This document shows, piece after piece, positions 22,258 to 37,415 of a DNA stretch of 64,000 nucleotides. Position numbers and translations under genes: made by a program. The DNA lies in assembly GCA_003290165.1 (NCBI GenBank), contig QNQO01000686.1, positions 124,001 through 188,000 of the forward strand. Direction: 5' to 3'. How positions within the stretch are numbered: position 1 is the first letter of the stretch; each line of letters begins with the position of its first letter. The stretch is from Berberis thunbergii. Its lineage: Eukaryota > Streptophyta > Magnoliopsida > Ranunculales > Berberidaceae. Below the pieces are notes generated by a model. That model was given only the letters and a program-made list of their open reading frames with translations, was not told where the DNA came from and ran no database searches.

Positions 22258-23483
22258 CTGAAAAAGAAACAAGGATAACCTGTTTAATTCATTACAAGTG
22301 CCAAATCCCACAGAGTGTAAAAATCATGAAAATAGAATATAAAAAGGTAAACCAAAAACCCATCTCAATATATCAACTCTATCAAGTTCAAAGACCTACA
22401 TGAACTGAATAACGAAACCGCATTGAAGCTAAAGCAGATGAACACTCGCAAACAACGGAAAAAAAAGGTGTTGAAGATGCAAAAAACAGTAAAATTTCAG
22501 TGAAGTAATATGTATGACCAATATGGGAACATGTTGGAGTTGTCAATGTGTACAAATAGAACTAAAGTGAATTCAATCTGGAGGTTTTTTCATCATAGAA
22601 CTAAATCATACTTAACCAGATAATCATTTTTTTGCAATGTATTAAATCCTCCAGGCATTCAAAGAGAGCATGATTGACCAGGAAGAAATTATGGACATTT
22701 TTATCTGTGCTATCTTGAAAACAGGCGGTTTTGAAAGATAGGAGCATCTGGCAAATATAGTACTAACTATACTATTCTATTGAGTTTGCAGATATAATCA
22801 GAACCTAACCAATATTTCATTCTTCCCTAAAACTCAATTTATTCTTAAGCTAGTATTGGTTATTTTCCAACACCAAAGGTAAGGGATACAAACACAAAAT
22901 GTAACATAATGTAGAATCAAAAGGAAAATAATCCAGCAGATGATAATGACAATACTATTGCAGCTACTGCTCGAGCATAGCAATGAACACTGGAGAAAGT
23001 CTGTTATATATAGCAAATCAACAATTCAAGTGTCTAACAATATTGATGGAATTTAGTGTTTTGGATGTATTGATCTAAAACTTTAATTTCAAGTTGTTTT
23101 ACTGCAGAGCACTTTAGTACATTTTCCTATTTGTGAATGCTAAAATGATTTCTATTGCCATTTCTGTCTTTTCCAGTATCCTATATCCTGAATGTGAAAT
23201 AAAAACTGAATAGGCTCCCAAATCAAGCATTCTAAAGCACCGTGCTTTAGAAACCATGGATAAATATCTTAAATAAATTATTGATACCATGGACCAGAAT
23301 CAATATTTTGAGCAATTCCAGCTGATACCTCTAATTGCATCAAGGAAATCAACCACAGAGATACATCCTCTCAACAAAATAAATAAAAGCTTTCGAAGAA
23401 AGGAATTACAGTTGATGTCTAAATTTCCAACAACACTATATGAGGACTTTTGGACTATGTCCTACATTCTTCTACGTGGATAT
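22258..23483. other. CACTA interior, no gene recognised
   Basis: Noncoding and AT-rich. Only short chance frames. It may be intron sequence of captured genes or filler. Confidence 0.4.
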
Positions 23484-23683
23484 TTTCTTTTTGAGTGATT
23501 CTACATAGCGAGGAAACGGGCGAGGGGAGGGACATGGCGGGGTAATAAACCGTCCACCCCGCTCGGGATGCGTGCTGACATTTTTGGTGCACGCATCCCG
23601 AGCAAGGTGGACGGTCCCCACCGCGCCACGTCCCTTCCCTCGCCCATTTCCTCGACATTTAGAATTCCCCTTTCTTTTTGAGT
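23484..23683. mobile_element. Foldback MITE, about 174 bp, flanked by a 13-bp direct repeat
   Basis: 23497-23670 is a nearly complete inverted repeat. The left arm CGAGGAAACGGGCGAGGG... and right arm ...CCCTCGCCCATTTCCTCG continue inward through GTCCACC...GGTGGAC and GGGATGCGTG...CACGCATCCC to a loop of about 12 nt. TTTCTTTTTGAGT occurs exactly on both sides (23484-23496 and 23671-23683). A 9-13-bp flanking duplication would fit a Mutator-like or foldback MITE. The GC-rich arms contrast with the AT-rich CACTA interior. Confidence 0.75.
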
Positions 23684-24316
23684 AAAATACACTCTTTTCA
23701 TCCAAACCTTTGCCAAAGACAAAAATTAACATAAAGTAGCAGGAAGCACCGAATTGGGTTAGAAGTGTACCTTATGAGCAACATTACGAGGCAACCTTTT
23801 CTCTTCTCAGCCAATAAACCTATGACTCCCTTACAGCCAAAAACAATAGCAGATTTTGGGAAATATCCAAAAACACAGCTATCCGAGCATTCGTTGCCTC
23901 CACTTCATCATTAGCATTTGCTGTGAACAAAACCAATAGTCAAGGTATTAGTGTTACCATTTATGTTTGAAGGCTATTGTACTATACACCGCAAAGCAGA
24001 TCTCATCTTTTCATGGAACTTGAAAGTAAATGCTAATTAGAAAATAAACCAATCTTGAAAATGACAGCTTTCCAATTAACGCTTGCTACATTAGAATTGA
24101 ATATGCATATAGTATTTTCATTGGCTTTTTCATTTTGGAAGTAACTGAGACTGAAAAACTAAATGCATTTACATGGAGTTCACAGTAAAATGGAATCCAA
24201 AACTCATCACAAGGTGTGATCAGAATTAAGAAGTTGAAACACAAGGGACATTTTATATCAGAGGCGGCAAAATTGTATAAACATATAAACATACTGTTAA
24301 AGAAGTGTCGATCATA
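23684..24316. other. CACTA interior with a possible minus-strand exon
   Basis: A minus-strand stretch about 23,922-23,772 has splice-like borders (cacag / gtacac) and partial open coding (NDEVEATNARIAVFLDISQN), interrupted by a stop. No family recognised. The phrase ACAATAGCAGATTTTGGGA here (near 23,848) recurs at about 24,846. Confidence 0.3.
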
Positions 24317-24487
24317 AGTATTGTCCTAATCTTATTTTTTTGTTTAATATTTTTTTATTTATTTTGGTTACCCTTAACCCCTCCCACCCCATGCCGCTAG
24401 TAGGTATCGAATCCAAGAAGTGGGGGTCAAACCACCACAGCCTTAGCCAACCAATCTGGCTACCTTTGGCCAGTATTGTCCTAATCT
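24317..24487 (-). mobile_element. tRNA-derived SINE with 16-bp target duplication
   Basis: AGTATTGTCCTAATCT occurs at 24317-24332 and 24472-24487 and brackets a 139-bp insert. Read on the minus strand, the insert has an A-box-like TAGCCAGATTGG (24462-24451) and a B-box GGATTCGATACC (24414-24403) at polymerase III spacing, then a T/A-rich 3' tail. That is the structure of a plant SINE. Perfect target duplicates suggest a fairly recent insertion into the CACTA interior. Confidence 0.85.
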
Positions 24488-24899
24488 ATAGGAAAGATGT
24501 TCCGGGTACCTAACACATTATTTCATTGCAATTGGAAACAATCTACAACCTCAATCTAAAGACACGGCTACTTGAACCATTCTAGATAGTAAATGACTTT
24601 ACTTAGAAAGCATAAGCACTAACAGAGGATGGAAGTCAAGGCCTGATTATGCTCACTAATTAAAACTAGTTGAGACTCTATATTCAGCAAAATAAAATAA
24701 AAACTATAGCTTTGCCTAAAATGTTCAACGTGTGCAGAATAATTAGCCGATAAAGAAATGCATTTCAATTCCGTTATAAAACAAACACTTTTAACCCAAT
24801 TCAATAAGATCTCCTCAAGGAAATATCCTAGATTTTGGGAGTAAACAATAGCAGATTTTGGGACTTACTGCAAGGGACGATCTGCTAATGATGCAAGGT

Positions 24900-25050
24900 A
24901 CGCACTGCTGCTGCTGCGAGGGAATCACTGCTGCTGCTGCGAGGGACGTACTGATGCGAGCTTGCTGCTGGTCGCAAACCAGAGTGCGCTCTGTTTCACT
25001 GCAGAGTACCCACTGTCCTGCAGAGTACCCACTGTCCTGGCAGTTATGAT
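24900..25050. repeat. Short tandem duplications next to the prohibitin fragment
   Basis: A 22-bp CACTGCTGCTGCTGCGAGGG unit occurs twice (about 24,906-24,950), and CTGCAGAGTACCCACTGTC occurs twice (about 25,002-25,040). They may be filler made during capture or repair. Confidence 0.6.
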
Positions 25051-25097
25051 AACTCTTCTGGCACAGGTCTTGTTAGAACTCGTAGCCCAATCTTGAC
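25050..25097 (-). pseudogene. Captured prohibitin exon fragment
   Basis: After an acceptor (ttgcatag) the minus strand reads VKIGLRVLTRPVPEELS, then TAA. The GLRVLTRP core is highly characteristic of prohibitin (SPFH/band 7 proteins of the inner mitochondrial membrane), where it precedes the YRTLG motif. Here the similarity stops after PVPEEL, at short tandem duplications. Only about 15 codons survive, so it cannot make a working protein. Same orientation as the neighbouring captured exons. Confidence 0.65.
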
Positions 25098-25258
25098 CTA
25101 TGCAATTAAAAGTCACACAAAGTAATTATGATAGGAGAGAAGTAATTTGAAATGAAAAATATGAAATTAAAGACAAAAATTGTGATGAATTGGGAATTAT
25201 TGAAAGCAAAGATGAAATTAACTCATTCATATAAAATTAAACAAGTTTGACTACTTAC

Positions 25259-28430
<3,172 letters not shown>

Positions 28431-28545
28431 TACAGCACGTACAGCAGACACGCTGAATCGCACTGTCTGGATCAACATCGACTTCAGGGTATTATCAAAG
28501 CATTGGGAACAAAAAGGTAGGACAGTCAAAATTTGTTTTATTTAT

Positions 28546-28984
28546 TTATTCAATGTCGCCATCAGCATCCACTTTCAATCTATAACAGGAGTCAGATGTC
28601 AAACCTTCTAATTTGGTTGCATCTGGGGCAACTTTGACCTGAGCCACCTCTGCTGCCTTTTTTACGGCACTTGTGGCAGCTGCAGCAGTGCCGCTACAAC
28701 CAGCCATGGAATCTGCATCTGAAACACAAAACAATATTACCAATTGACTATGATGGCGAATATTTCATCTAAGATGGGAGTGTCTAGATGAATTTATATA
28801 TTAGGATGATCCAGTTTAAGGAGAGAAATTTCTCTCTTTTACATGTGCATGTGAGATCAAGAAAAAAATGGGGTAAAGATAAGATGTCAGACCTTACGGG
28901 CATAGCCACCATAAGCCACGTCGTCAATTAAAGCCGATGGAGTACGAGTTAATTCAGCTGCAGATCTTTCTCCATTAAAATTCT
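28546..28984 (-). pseudogene. Unidentified captured exons between ALG1 and cysteine synthase
   Basis: Exon 28984-28893 (92 bp) has acceptor ttttgtag, donor gtctga and NFNGERSAAELTRTPSALID followed by DVAYGGYARK. A second exon starts at 28718 after tgtttcag. It is open over 57 codons in the DADSMAGCSGTAAAATSAVK phase, but in the phase continuing the upstream exon it stops after 18 codons. The Ala/Lys/Val-rich second part looks like genuine protein sequence. No family recognised. Confidence 0.45.
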
Positions 28985-29328
28985 CTACAAAATGCAATTA
29001 GCAAGAATCAACTATAGGCATTTCTTGTCATGTCCATCAGATATGCATAATGAAGTTTAACACTATCATGAAGCATGATGAGAGGAAGCTGATCAAGCAT
29101 GACAACATTATGTAAACTACAATGTCTTTGATGGGAAATGGGGGTTAGCTGCACGATGGAAAGAGGGTTAGCTGCCGCTGACAACATTTTTTTCTCCTTT
29201 ACTTTTCCTTTCTTAATTATTTTTTTCAAATTTAATAAAGAAATTGTTTTATGAAGGTCTAAGAATAAGGAAATGCTCAGAAAATATTAAATTTGAGAAT
29301 TTAATCGTAGCCTTAATCAGAAACTTAC

Positions 29329-30136
<808 letters not shown>

Positions 30137-30174
30137 CTGCCACCATTACATTGCTTCCAACATAGTTGTAACTA

Positions 30175-31845
30175 TCAATCATCAAGTTCCACATGATTTT
30201 TACACCATACGAAGAAATCACCAACGTCCAAATCCCCCATCATGTCTCCTTTTGGATCACTTTTGTAAAGTTTCACCCCAGTCCTGAATTTGAAGCACAA
30301 GGAAAGTCTGATCTTTGTTGCAGGGTTCAATGATCCATGACAAGCGCAAGAGAATTGATGGATAGGATCTACAACCTTTATTGCTATCGCAATGAAATTC
30401 CTTTCCCAATCACAAACTTTGTAAGTCCTTGACACTGATTGAACAGGATTGCTTGGAGAAGGAAACCTCGCAACACCTTGAGAAGATGATGGTAATAGAG
30501 ATGGTGGTAATGGAGATGGAGGTAATGGAGATGGTGGTAATGGAGATGGAGGTAATGGATTTTCTGGTTGCCTTGTCGATTGTGCACGGGATGACAGTGT
30601 ATCTTCAGTTCTTTGTGTCCCTCCTTGTATTCCCTCACTTGTTGATGGTCTCACATAAGTTCCACTTTCAAGTCTCTCTCGTATCCATCTAACATTTTCT
30701 TCCAATCTATCATATTTTTCGCTACATTTTTTTACTTCCAATGTTTTTTCCAAAAGCAATGAACGAGCGGGAAGTGCAGCATCATACTTCCTTTTAGAGA
30801 CGGTGGTTCCAACACAACGAGTACGTCCCTCGCTTCTTGGTTAAACACTTGGCTTAGAGGATCATCATCAATAGTGAGGTCAGTGGTACCCTGGGTTGAA
30901 GATTGTTGCAAGACAACTTTTTTTGCTTTAACTTGTTCCTTCAAAAGAATGAAAAAATAAAATAAATCAGGACACAAATAATATTCAAACAACTACAAAG
31001 TAAATTAAGAATTGGGTATAAAAGACATCATTGGGCACATACCATATATTGTTCAGAACCATGCGTAGGTTTTTCATCCTTTCCCGTGGGACAAGCAATC
31101 CATATGTCAGTCTGTGTGACTGGTTCCCCATTAGGGTTCTTCTCAACCTATATACTTGAAAGATTAGTCTCAGCCTATATAATTAAATAGTATATAATAT
31201 TGTACTAGTAGCTAGAAACTCAATTACCATTTTATACTTTACTTCTGCAACACTCTTTTGGCCACCCCCCATACATACTTTGAAGCCTTTTTGTTTTTTG
31301 CATTTTGGGCTCTAATTGCCTTCCCTTCAGGGGTGCTCTCATAGCGAACAACCTCCTTCCAATCCTCTTCTCTTACACCATTTGGAACATGCTTATCTTG
31401 TTCCTCAATGGTAGGATACTTATCCAAATAATTCTTCCTAAGATTTGCCTTGAACCTTCTATAATATTCAGGCATTTTCAAATGCACACTTTTTTCACAT
31501 AATTTGGAATGTCGTATTCACGCTGCAAATAAGCCATTGAGATATAAGCTGAAAATAAAATAAGACATTATGAAAATCATTGATGTAAAATCTCACCTTG
31601 AGGCCATTCCACACATCCTCTTTGTAGTTGTCAGTAACATGGTGCCAACCCTTGAATTTGATGGGCACAATGGTTTCAACAAGTTTTTCAATGTTTTTAT
31701 TGAAATTTCTAGCACCAGGTCCAACTGCTAAACCGTGGAGGTTGAACTGTATGGTCTGTTTAACTTCACTGTCATCATTTGTAGATCTAGTGACATCAAT
31801 GGTGGAGAGATTGCCGCCAGTACTATCCATTTCTATCAATGACAT
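30175..31845 (-). pseudogene. CACTA-encoded plant transposase (Ptta/En/Spm, Transposase_24 type), frameshifted
   Basis: Exons: 31845-31597 (MSLIEMDSTGG...GPGARNFNKNIEKLVET...WHHVTDNYKEDVWNGLKV), about 31516-31229 (REYDIPNYVKK, KMPEYYRRFKANLRKNYLDK, GGGQKSVAEVKYKM), 31147-31043 (VEKNPNGEPVTQTDIWIACP) and about 30943-30175. The last exon has a coiled-coil-like KYDRLEENVRWIRERL, a Pro-rich LPPSP repeat and a C-terminal domain ending DVGDFFVWCKNHVELDD before TGA. The order matches plant Ptta/En/Spm proteins, which act as accessory DNA-binding proteins. Three apparent single-base losses break it: in the A run after NYVKK, near KYVW, and in AGGGACG after NQEAR. A donor at 37086 suggests a remote 5' leader exon. 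Confidence 0.8.
30494..30560 (-). repeat. 15-bp minisatellite encoding (LPPSP)n
   Basis: GGTAATGGAGATGGW is repeated about four and a half times on the plus strand. On the coding strand each unit gives Leu-Pro-Pro-Ser-Pro. Confidence 0.85.
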
Positions 31846-32659
31846 TATAGATATTAACCATTATCAAACAAAAAGAAATAAGAATCAACTATATACACCA
31901 CATTTATAGATAATTCCTTCCACAACATATCACCACAAATAGATTTTTATAAAGCATTGGAAAAACCAATCTGAATATAAGAAATCATCTTTCTGGATTA
32001 ATTAAAATTTGACAAATCAAATTTATAACCTGTTTTTGTTGGCAAAAGATGCAAGTGTACAAGTTAAAATCATTGGTTTTTGTAATTTTAGCAAGTCTAC
32101 AAGCTCCTTCAAAACTTTGAAGGGACCGAATCAAAAAGAAAACAAAAAATTGTTATTCATGACGAGTGAATTGTTATTTATGTCGCAGGTCTAGGGCTTT
32201 AAGTTGGAGAAACCTGCATCTGATCATGTCTTTTTATAAATTTATAGAAGGTATAGATAAAATTTTACTTGTCAAATGTATCATAAGCGGGTTTCACCTA
32301 ATTTAACCCAAATTTCAGTATAGATTGTATAGTTTAAGAATATAGATTATATGATAAGAGAGCTAATAGCTTTTATTCTCACTATTATATAATCAAATTG
32401 GAAGTATAAACAAGGAGTTACTAATTGTTTCTTCTCAATGATCCTTCATTCATTTCTCGATCTACATGTTTAATGGCCTAAACCTGAAACTTAACATTAA
32501 TTCCCAACTGAAGAACATATCTCAATATGGCATCTAGATCCCACTCCATAAGACTGATTGTTGTATGGTCACACACTTAGCATCCATGCCACTCTAAATA
32601 GAAATGCAAAAGTCAGCGTTTTGATACGTTAAGCGTTTTGATACGTTAAGAGCAATGGG
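31846..32659. other. CACTA interior upstream of the transposase exons
   Basis: AT-rich, intron-like. Near 32,614-32,651 the phrase GCGTTTTGATACGTTAA is tandemly repeated, just before the LINE tail. No gene seen. Confidence 0.4.
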
Positions 32660-33937
32660 ATACAAGAGTGCACATAAGGTCAGCAATTAATGATTTTTAC
32701 GAGGACATACACACAGTCGAAATTGACATTAGGTTCAAAGATGAGGTGGTGTGGAGAGGTGGCCAGGATAGTGAGTTCACTAGCTGGAGTGCTTATCATG
32801 CAATTCGACTGAGATATGATCGCATTCCATGGACTAGATTGGTATGGTTTAAAGGCAGGATAGCTAGGAAAAGTTTCATTGCTTGGTTGGCACTTAGCAG
32901 AGCACTTAAGACTAAGGATAAGATGAAGAAATGGAAGCAGATTGAAAGAACAAGGTGTATACTCTGTAGTGATGACTCTGAAAATGAAGAACATATGTTC
33001 TTTAAGTGCTGGTATTCACGGTTTGTATGGTCGTATCTCCTACATTATATTTGGTATAATCATCAACCATTGGACTGGAATGATGAATGGGAGTGGTGTC
33101 TACATAACTTTGCTGGTAACTCTCCAAACTCAATGATCAAGAAGCTGACACTAACTGCTACGATATATCATGTTTGGACAGTGGAATAGTCGCAGATTTC
33201 AAGCGAAACATATGGTTGCAGCTGATTTGATCACCAAAATAATTGAAGTTGTTAGGTTGTGAGCTTCGGTCCTGGACTTATGAGTAGAAGATAATGTAAA
33301 CAGTAGATGGCTGTTCGAGAAATGGAGAGTAGCAGTCGAATTTTTCTTCAAAACAGGGTCATTGCATGAATGGAGTAAGCCTGAATTGGGTTGGTACAAA
33401 ATCAACTCGGATGGCTCTTTAACTGGGGAACAGGGCAGCTATGGAGCAGTTATTAGGTATCATTAAGGACATGTTATAGCAGCTGCAGTGGGATCTAAGC
33501 AGGGCAGTTCAGTAATATTGCATGAAATGTAGGGGGAGTCTGGAATGAAGCTAGCGCAGCAATATGGTCTATAGAGGGTGGAATTATGTATGAAGTCACA
33601 CAATGTTTATATTTATTTGATGACCACTAGAGCACCCCCTTGGGAAGCAAGACACACCACAAGGTGCATAAGAATGCCATCAGTGCCTTTGAGGCCTGCA
33701 AGATAACACATATAATGAGATAAACAAATCAGTTAGCACACAAACTAGCTAAGCTAGCCCCCAACCTTGAGTATGTAGAGATCACTCCGAGCTCGTTTGC
33801 GGAGGATCTCAAGAAGATTGTGTTTGATGATGCTAGAGGTAGGAAGTATGTTCGAATGTAACCTGTAAGGATCGTCTTTTAGTGGTCTGGGGAGCCCATT
33901 TAAACCCCGCGCTTGCCTTTCAAAAAAAAAAGTACGT
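32660..33937 (+). mobile_element. LINE (non-LTR retrotransposon) 3' fragment
   Basis: 32668-33189 codes for the zf-RVT region that follows reverse transcriptase in plant LINEs: SAYHAIRLRYDRIPWTRLVW, then a zinc-binding CILCSDDSENEEHMFFKC. Further on are RNase H remnants (WYKINSDGSLTGEQGSYGAV and HKLAKLAPNLEYVEITPSSF) with several stops. It ends in an A tract at about 33921-33930. The 5' part including most of RT is missing, as usual for LINE insertions. It lies opposite to the CACTA coding direction. I could not match a target duplication. Confidence 0.78.
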
Positions 33938-36900
33938 ATACTAAATGAATTTAGTTATGTCAATTCTTCAGTTTGTTTTCTTCTACCTTTTTTCTTCGCA
34001 AAAACTTTAAAAAGTTCTGATCATACAATGTGATCCACAAAGATTGTTGAAGTTTGCTGAAGACTGTTGTTGTCTTTGCAGCTAGTCTTGAATTGTGTTG
34101 TTTGCAAGGCATCCACTGAAATTGGGTAAGTGGGACTGGTGTCTATTTTCTGATCTATAACATATTCAATTCAAGGTACTCACTCTGGTTTGAAAACCTT
34201 CTCAAGTCTATTGGATATCCTAGAACACTATTCGGCAAACATCAAAAAGCAAATAATATAAATACTGGAGTACACAACCAGGAAAGTCACCAAATCAAGA
34301 GAACTAGAAATCAAATTAGAAAGACAAATTGAATACCAACTCGGATGCAAATATCAAATATTTCACATTTCCCATGTGATTTAAGGAAAACATTGAGATC
34401 ATTAAATTAACATACATGGTGACTGACAGAGAAATATTTGTACTGCAAGCATATCGAAATATAGATGATATATATGGAATCCAGAAGTAACCGAAAGTTG
34501 GGTTTTCATGGTTAAAATGAAGATATTATTAGCAGCTTCAATTGTCTTCAAACATATATAACTGATCAACTGGACAATGTGTATTTTCTTCTGTTAACTT
34601 CAATTTGAAAAAATTTAGTATAAAAAATTAATACAAGCAGAAAGACAATTTGTAGCAAATAGCAAAACAAATTCTTGAGTCAAACAGTGCCAATCCATAT
34701 CAGCTCAGAACTCGGACAACAGACCTACACTGGGTAAACACATCCCAAGAAGGTAAGTTCTCAGTCTCACTCAATTATTAATCTCTCCCTTGATTTTGAA
34801 TCAATTAATCAAATACTGAAGCTCATTCTCAAAAAATAAATAAAAATACAGGATGGATTTTTGACCCTTTTCACATAGTAGAAAAGAGTTTTATGACACC
34901 CAATGTTGTCCAGTGTGACCATTGATCTTGTATATATTTCTACAAGCCTAAAACTAATGATTGACGACTGAAAGTTCAGCAGGGTAGAAGACTATATTTT
35001 CCAGTTTAAATTCCAAATCATCAATAATCTCATCAAGATATGTGAAGAACAAAACCCTTGGTCATTGCCTATTTTTCTCAATTTCCTTATATTCATTGCC
35101 CTATATCCCTCTTCATAAGTAAGCAACAAAAAAAAAGAAAAAAAAGTAATGTACGTCACGTACCTTTGTTTTTAGCAAACTCCTCCCACTTTGTAGGGGG
35201 TTTAGGCTTTGGAAGCTGAATAGAGAAATAGAATTTTATCAGTAATAATGAACTATGACCAACATAAAGCATTACGGAGAATGCAATTAATAAAATGTAG
35301 TAAAGCAAATAGTGCATAATATCTTAGATGGTAGCAATTCATCATCCAGAGCTTTACCACCTCATATACATGCACCCCAAAAAGAATATCTATATTCAGC
35401 ATGTTAGTCAGGCACTACGAAATGGGTGAACCCTGTACTTTTTCTTCACTAGCTATAACATCTCTCCCTATGCCTAAGTTAACAGGAGGCACTGTAAGCA
35501 TTTTTAATATTTTTAACACGAGGATATAGAAAAATGACTAATAAAGGCATTAACATTGGTGAGCTCAGGATCTGACACACATAATCTACAACAATGTGAA
35601 CCAAGGAAAGCATTTTATCTGATCAACTCACATGTTTTAGAAATGACACATTCATTGCCAGTTTCATTTTAGATCCCATTCAGCAAAAACAAACTGGGAA
35701 CAAGATGAAGCTCATACTAATTAGATGCTTGTTGCGAACAACATAAATAAATGAAGATTATTGTGACACCATACTCTATAGTAGTTAGTTTGATGTAAGG
35801 AAGGGTTATCATATGTTGTACAAAACAAATTTAAAAGCCAAAGACGCTAGCTATATCAAAATTCAGAATGGGAAGAAAATCGACAAAGTTAAAACTATGA
35901 AATAAATCAAACAAAATAATCATACCTCGGCTTTTCAGATTATGTTTGGGAGCTAAAAAAATTCTTCCATGAAGGGGGCAGACAACAAGGTTGTGTTTTG
36001 ATCGGAATTTGAATTTCTATTTACAAGAAAACTCACTCTACTTCTCTATTTTTCTTTCTTGACGGGGGCGTAATTTAGGGTTGGTAGTTGATTCATGTGG
36101 TTGTCATGAACGAACGAATTTGAGTTGAGAGGGAAAGATTATACTTCTATTTTCATATATTGGAATTAATTACCCTTTTAATTTCATTTTTCAGTCATAC
36201 TATACATTAATCATGCTTTAGTAACACTTAATCTAACTATCAGAATATTTGAATTGAGTACCTAAAATTTTATCTACAGGTAGCAATTGTAAGTAGTCTA
36301 GCAACTTGTGATTCCCAGATGAATCATGCAATACATAAACGACTCTCAATTTTAAAATTTTTTTTTCTTCTATTTTTAAGCCTTTGTTTTTCTTTTCTCC
36401 GCAGTGCATATGGGTTTTATGACGATCCGCTGAAACTCAATTTTAGATGCTATTGAAACAGTGAGTTTGTAAAGAACTGCATGTTGGATGATGATGATCC
36501 ATATTCTAGTTTAGGACTAATCTCATCAAAAGCTACGTACGAGTTTCATGCTCAAGATAAAAAATAAAATAAAAATAACCAAACCATTGAGACGATCATG
36601 CCGATTAATACAACAAAAGAAATTTTGCATAATAATTAATGCTAAAAATAACATAAGGAATTGACCATTGAATACTTTCACCATTAATACATTTTGAATT
36701 ATTTTGAACAAACATAATTGCAAAACAGGTAGCTTGACCATGGAAAACCATAGGTTCCAATTTGGGATTGATCTACATAGGGGCAAGTTGGAGGCCTCAC
36801 TGAAACTTCAAATTTTCATGCTATTATATAGGTTTTTGCCTCCACACTCTTAGAGTTTGTTGTCCTTCCCTTTTTGAAGTAGAAAGCCGGACAATCATTT

Positions 36901-37080
36901 TCCTAAATTAACCATACACTAAAGTGTTTTCTCTTATAGAGTTTATAAATCTAATTTCACATTTTGAATCTTCCCTCATTGTTGATCTTTTACTTCCAAA
37001 GATATTATTATTATTACTTCCAGACATAAATAAAAAAACAATAATCGAACCCTAATTTCATCAAAAATAAAAGAGAGAGA
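33938..37080. other. CACTA interior, mostly intron-like
   Basis: About 3.1 kb, AT-rich, with one recognisable exon (35215-35164). The rest shows no TNP2 transposase motifs, no long frames and no repeats that I recognise. It may largely be the first intron of the transposon transcript, between the leader exon near 37.1 kb and the exon at 31.8 kb. Confidence 0.4.
35164..35215 (-). pseudogene. Captured exon of ribosome biogenesis regulator RRS1
   Basis: A 52-bp exon with acceptor ctattcag and donor gtacgt reads LPKPKPPTKWEEFAKNK. This is the conserved motif of the RRS1 family, nucleolar proteins for 60S subunit and 5S RNP assembly. The usual residues AKKKG are nearly kept. No adjoining RRS1 exon is visible, so this is an isolated captured exon. 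Confidence 0.72.
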
Positions 37081-37085
37081 GTACC

Positions 37086-37415
37086 TGTTCGGTTGCAGTG
37101 GCTGATCGATTTTGAAGACTTCGAGTACTAAGGAGGGAAGACCAGGGAAGGAGGGGAGGAGGGAAGTCGAGGGAGCAGGGAAGGAAGGGAGGAGGGAAGT
37201 CGAGGGAGGGAGTAGGGAAGTCGAGTCGAGGGAGGGAGCAGGGAAGGAGAAGGAGCAGGGAAGTTGAGTTCGATGTTGATGGTTTGTGGAGGTTTGTGGA
37301 AAAGGAGAAGTAGCAGGTTTGTGGAGGGGAGGGAGGATTTTGTCGATGGAAATCGAGTGGAGGGAAGGTCGAGCTCCAAAATAGCCCGCCCAATTTTTTT
37401 TTTCAGCTTTTCATG
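37086..37415 (-). promoter_or_regulatory. Probable CACTA 5' leader exon with purine minisatellite
   Basis: On the minus strand, sequence reading ...CAACCGAACAG meets a good donor GTACTCTC at 37085. 37131-37262 on the plus strand is a run of GGGAGGGAAGTCGAGGGAGCAGG-like units, pyrimidine-rich in the transcript. Position just inside the subterminal repeats fits the transcription start region of an En/Spm-like element. Inference from position and splice site. Confidence 0.45.

Noticed and set aside
24900..24960. CTG triplet-repeat expansion
   Set aside because: Only short CTGCTGCTGCTG runs within a 22-bp duplicated unit; not a pure triplet tract.
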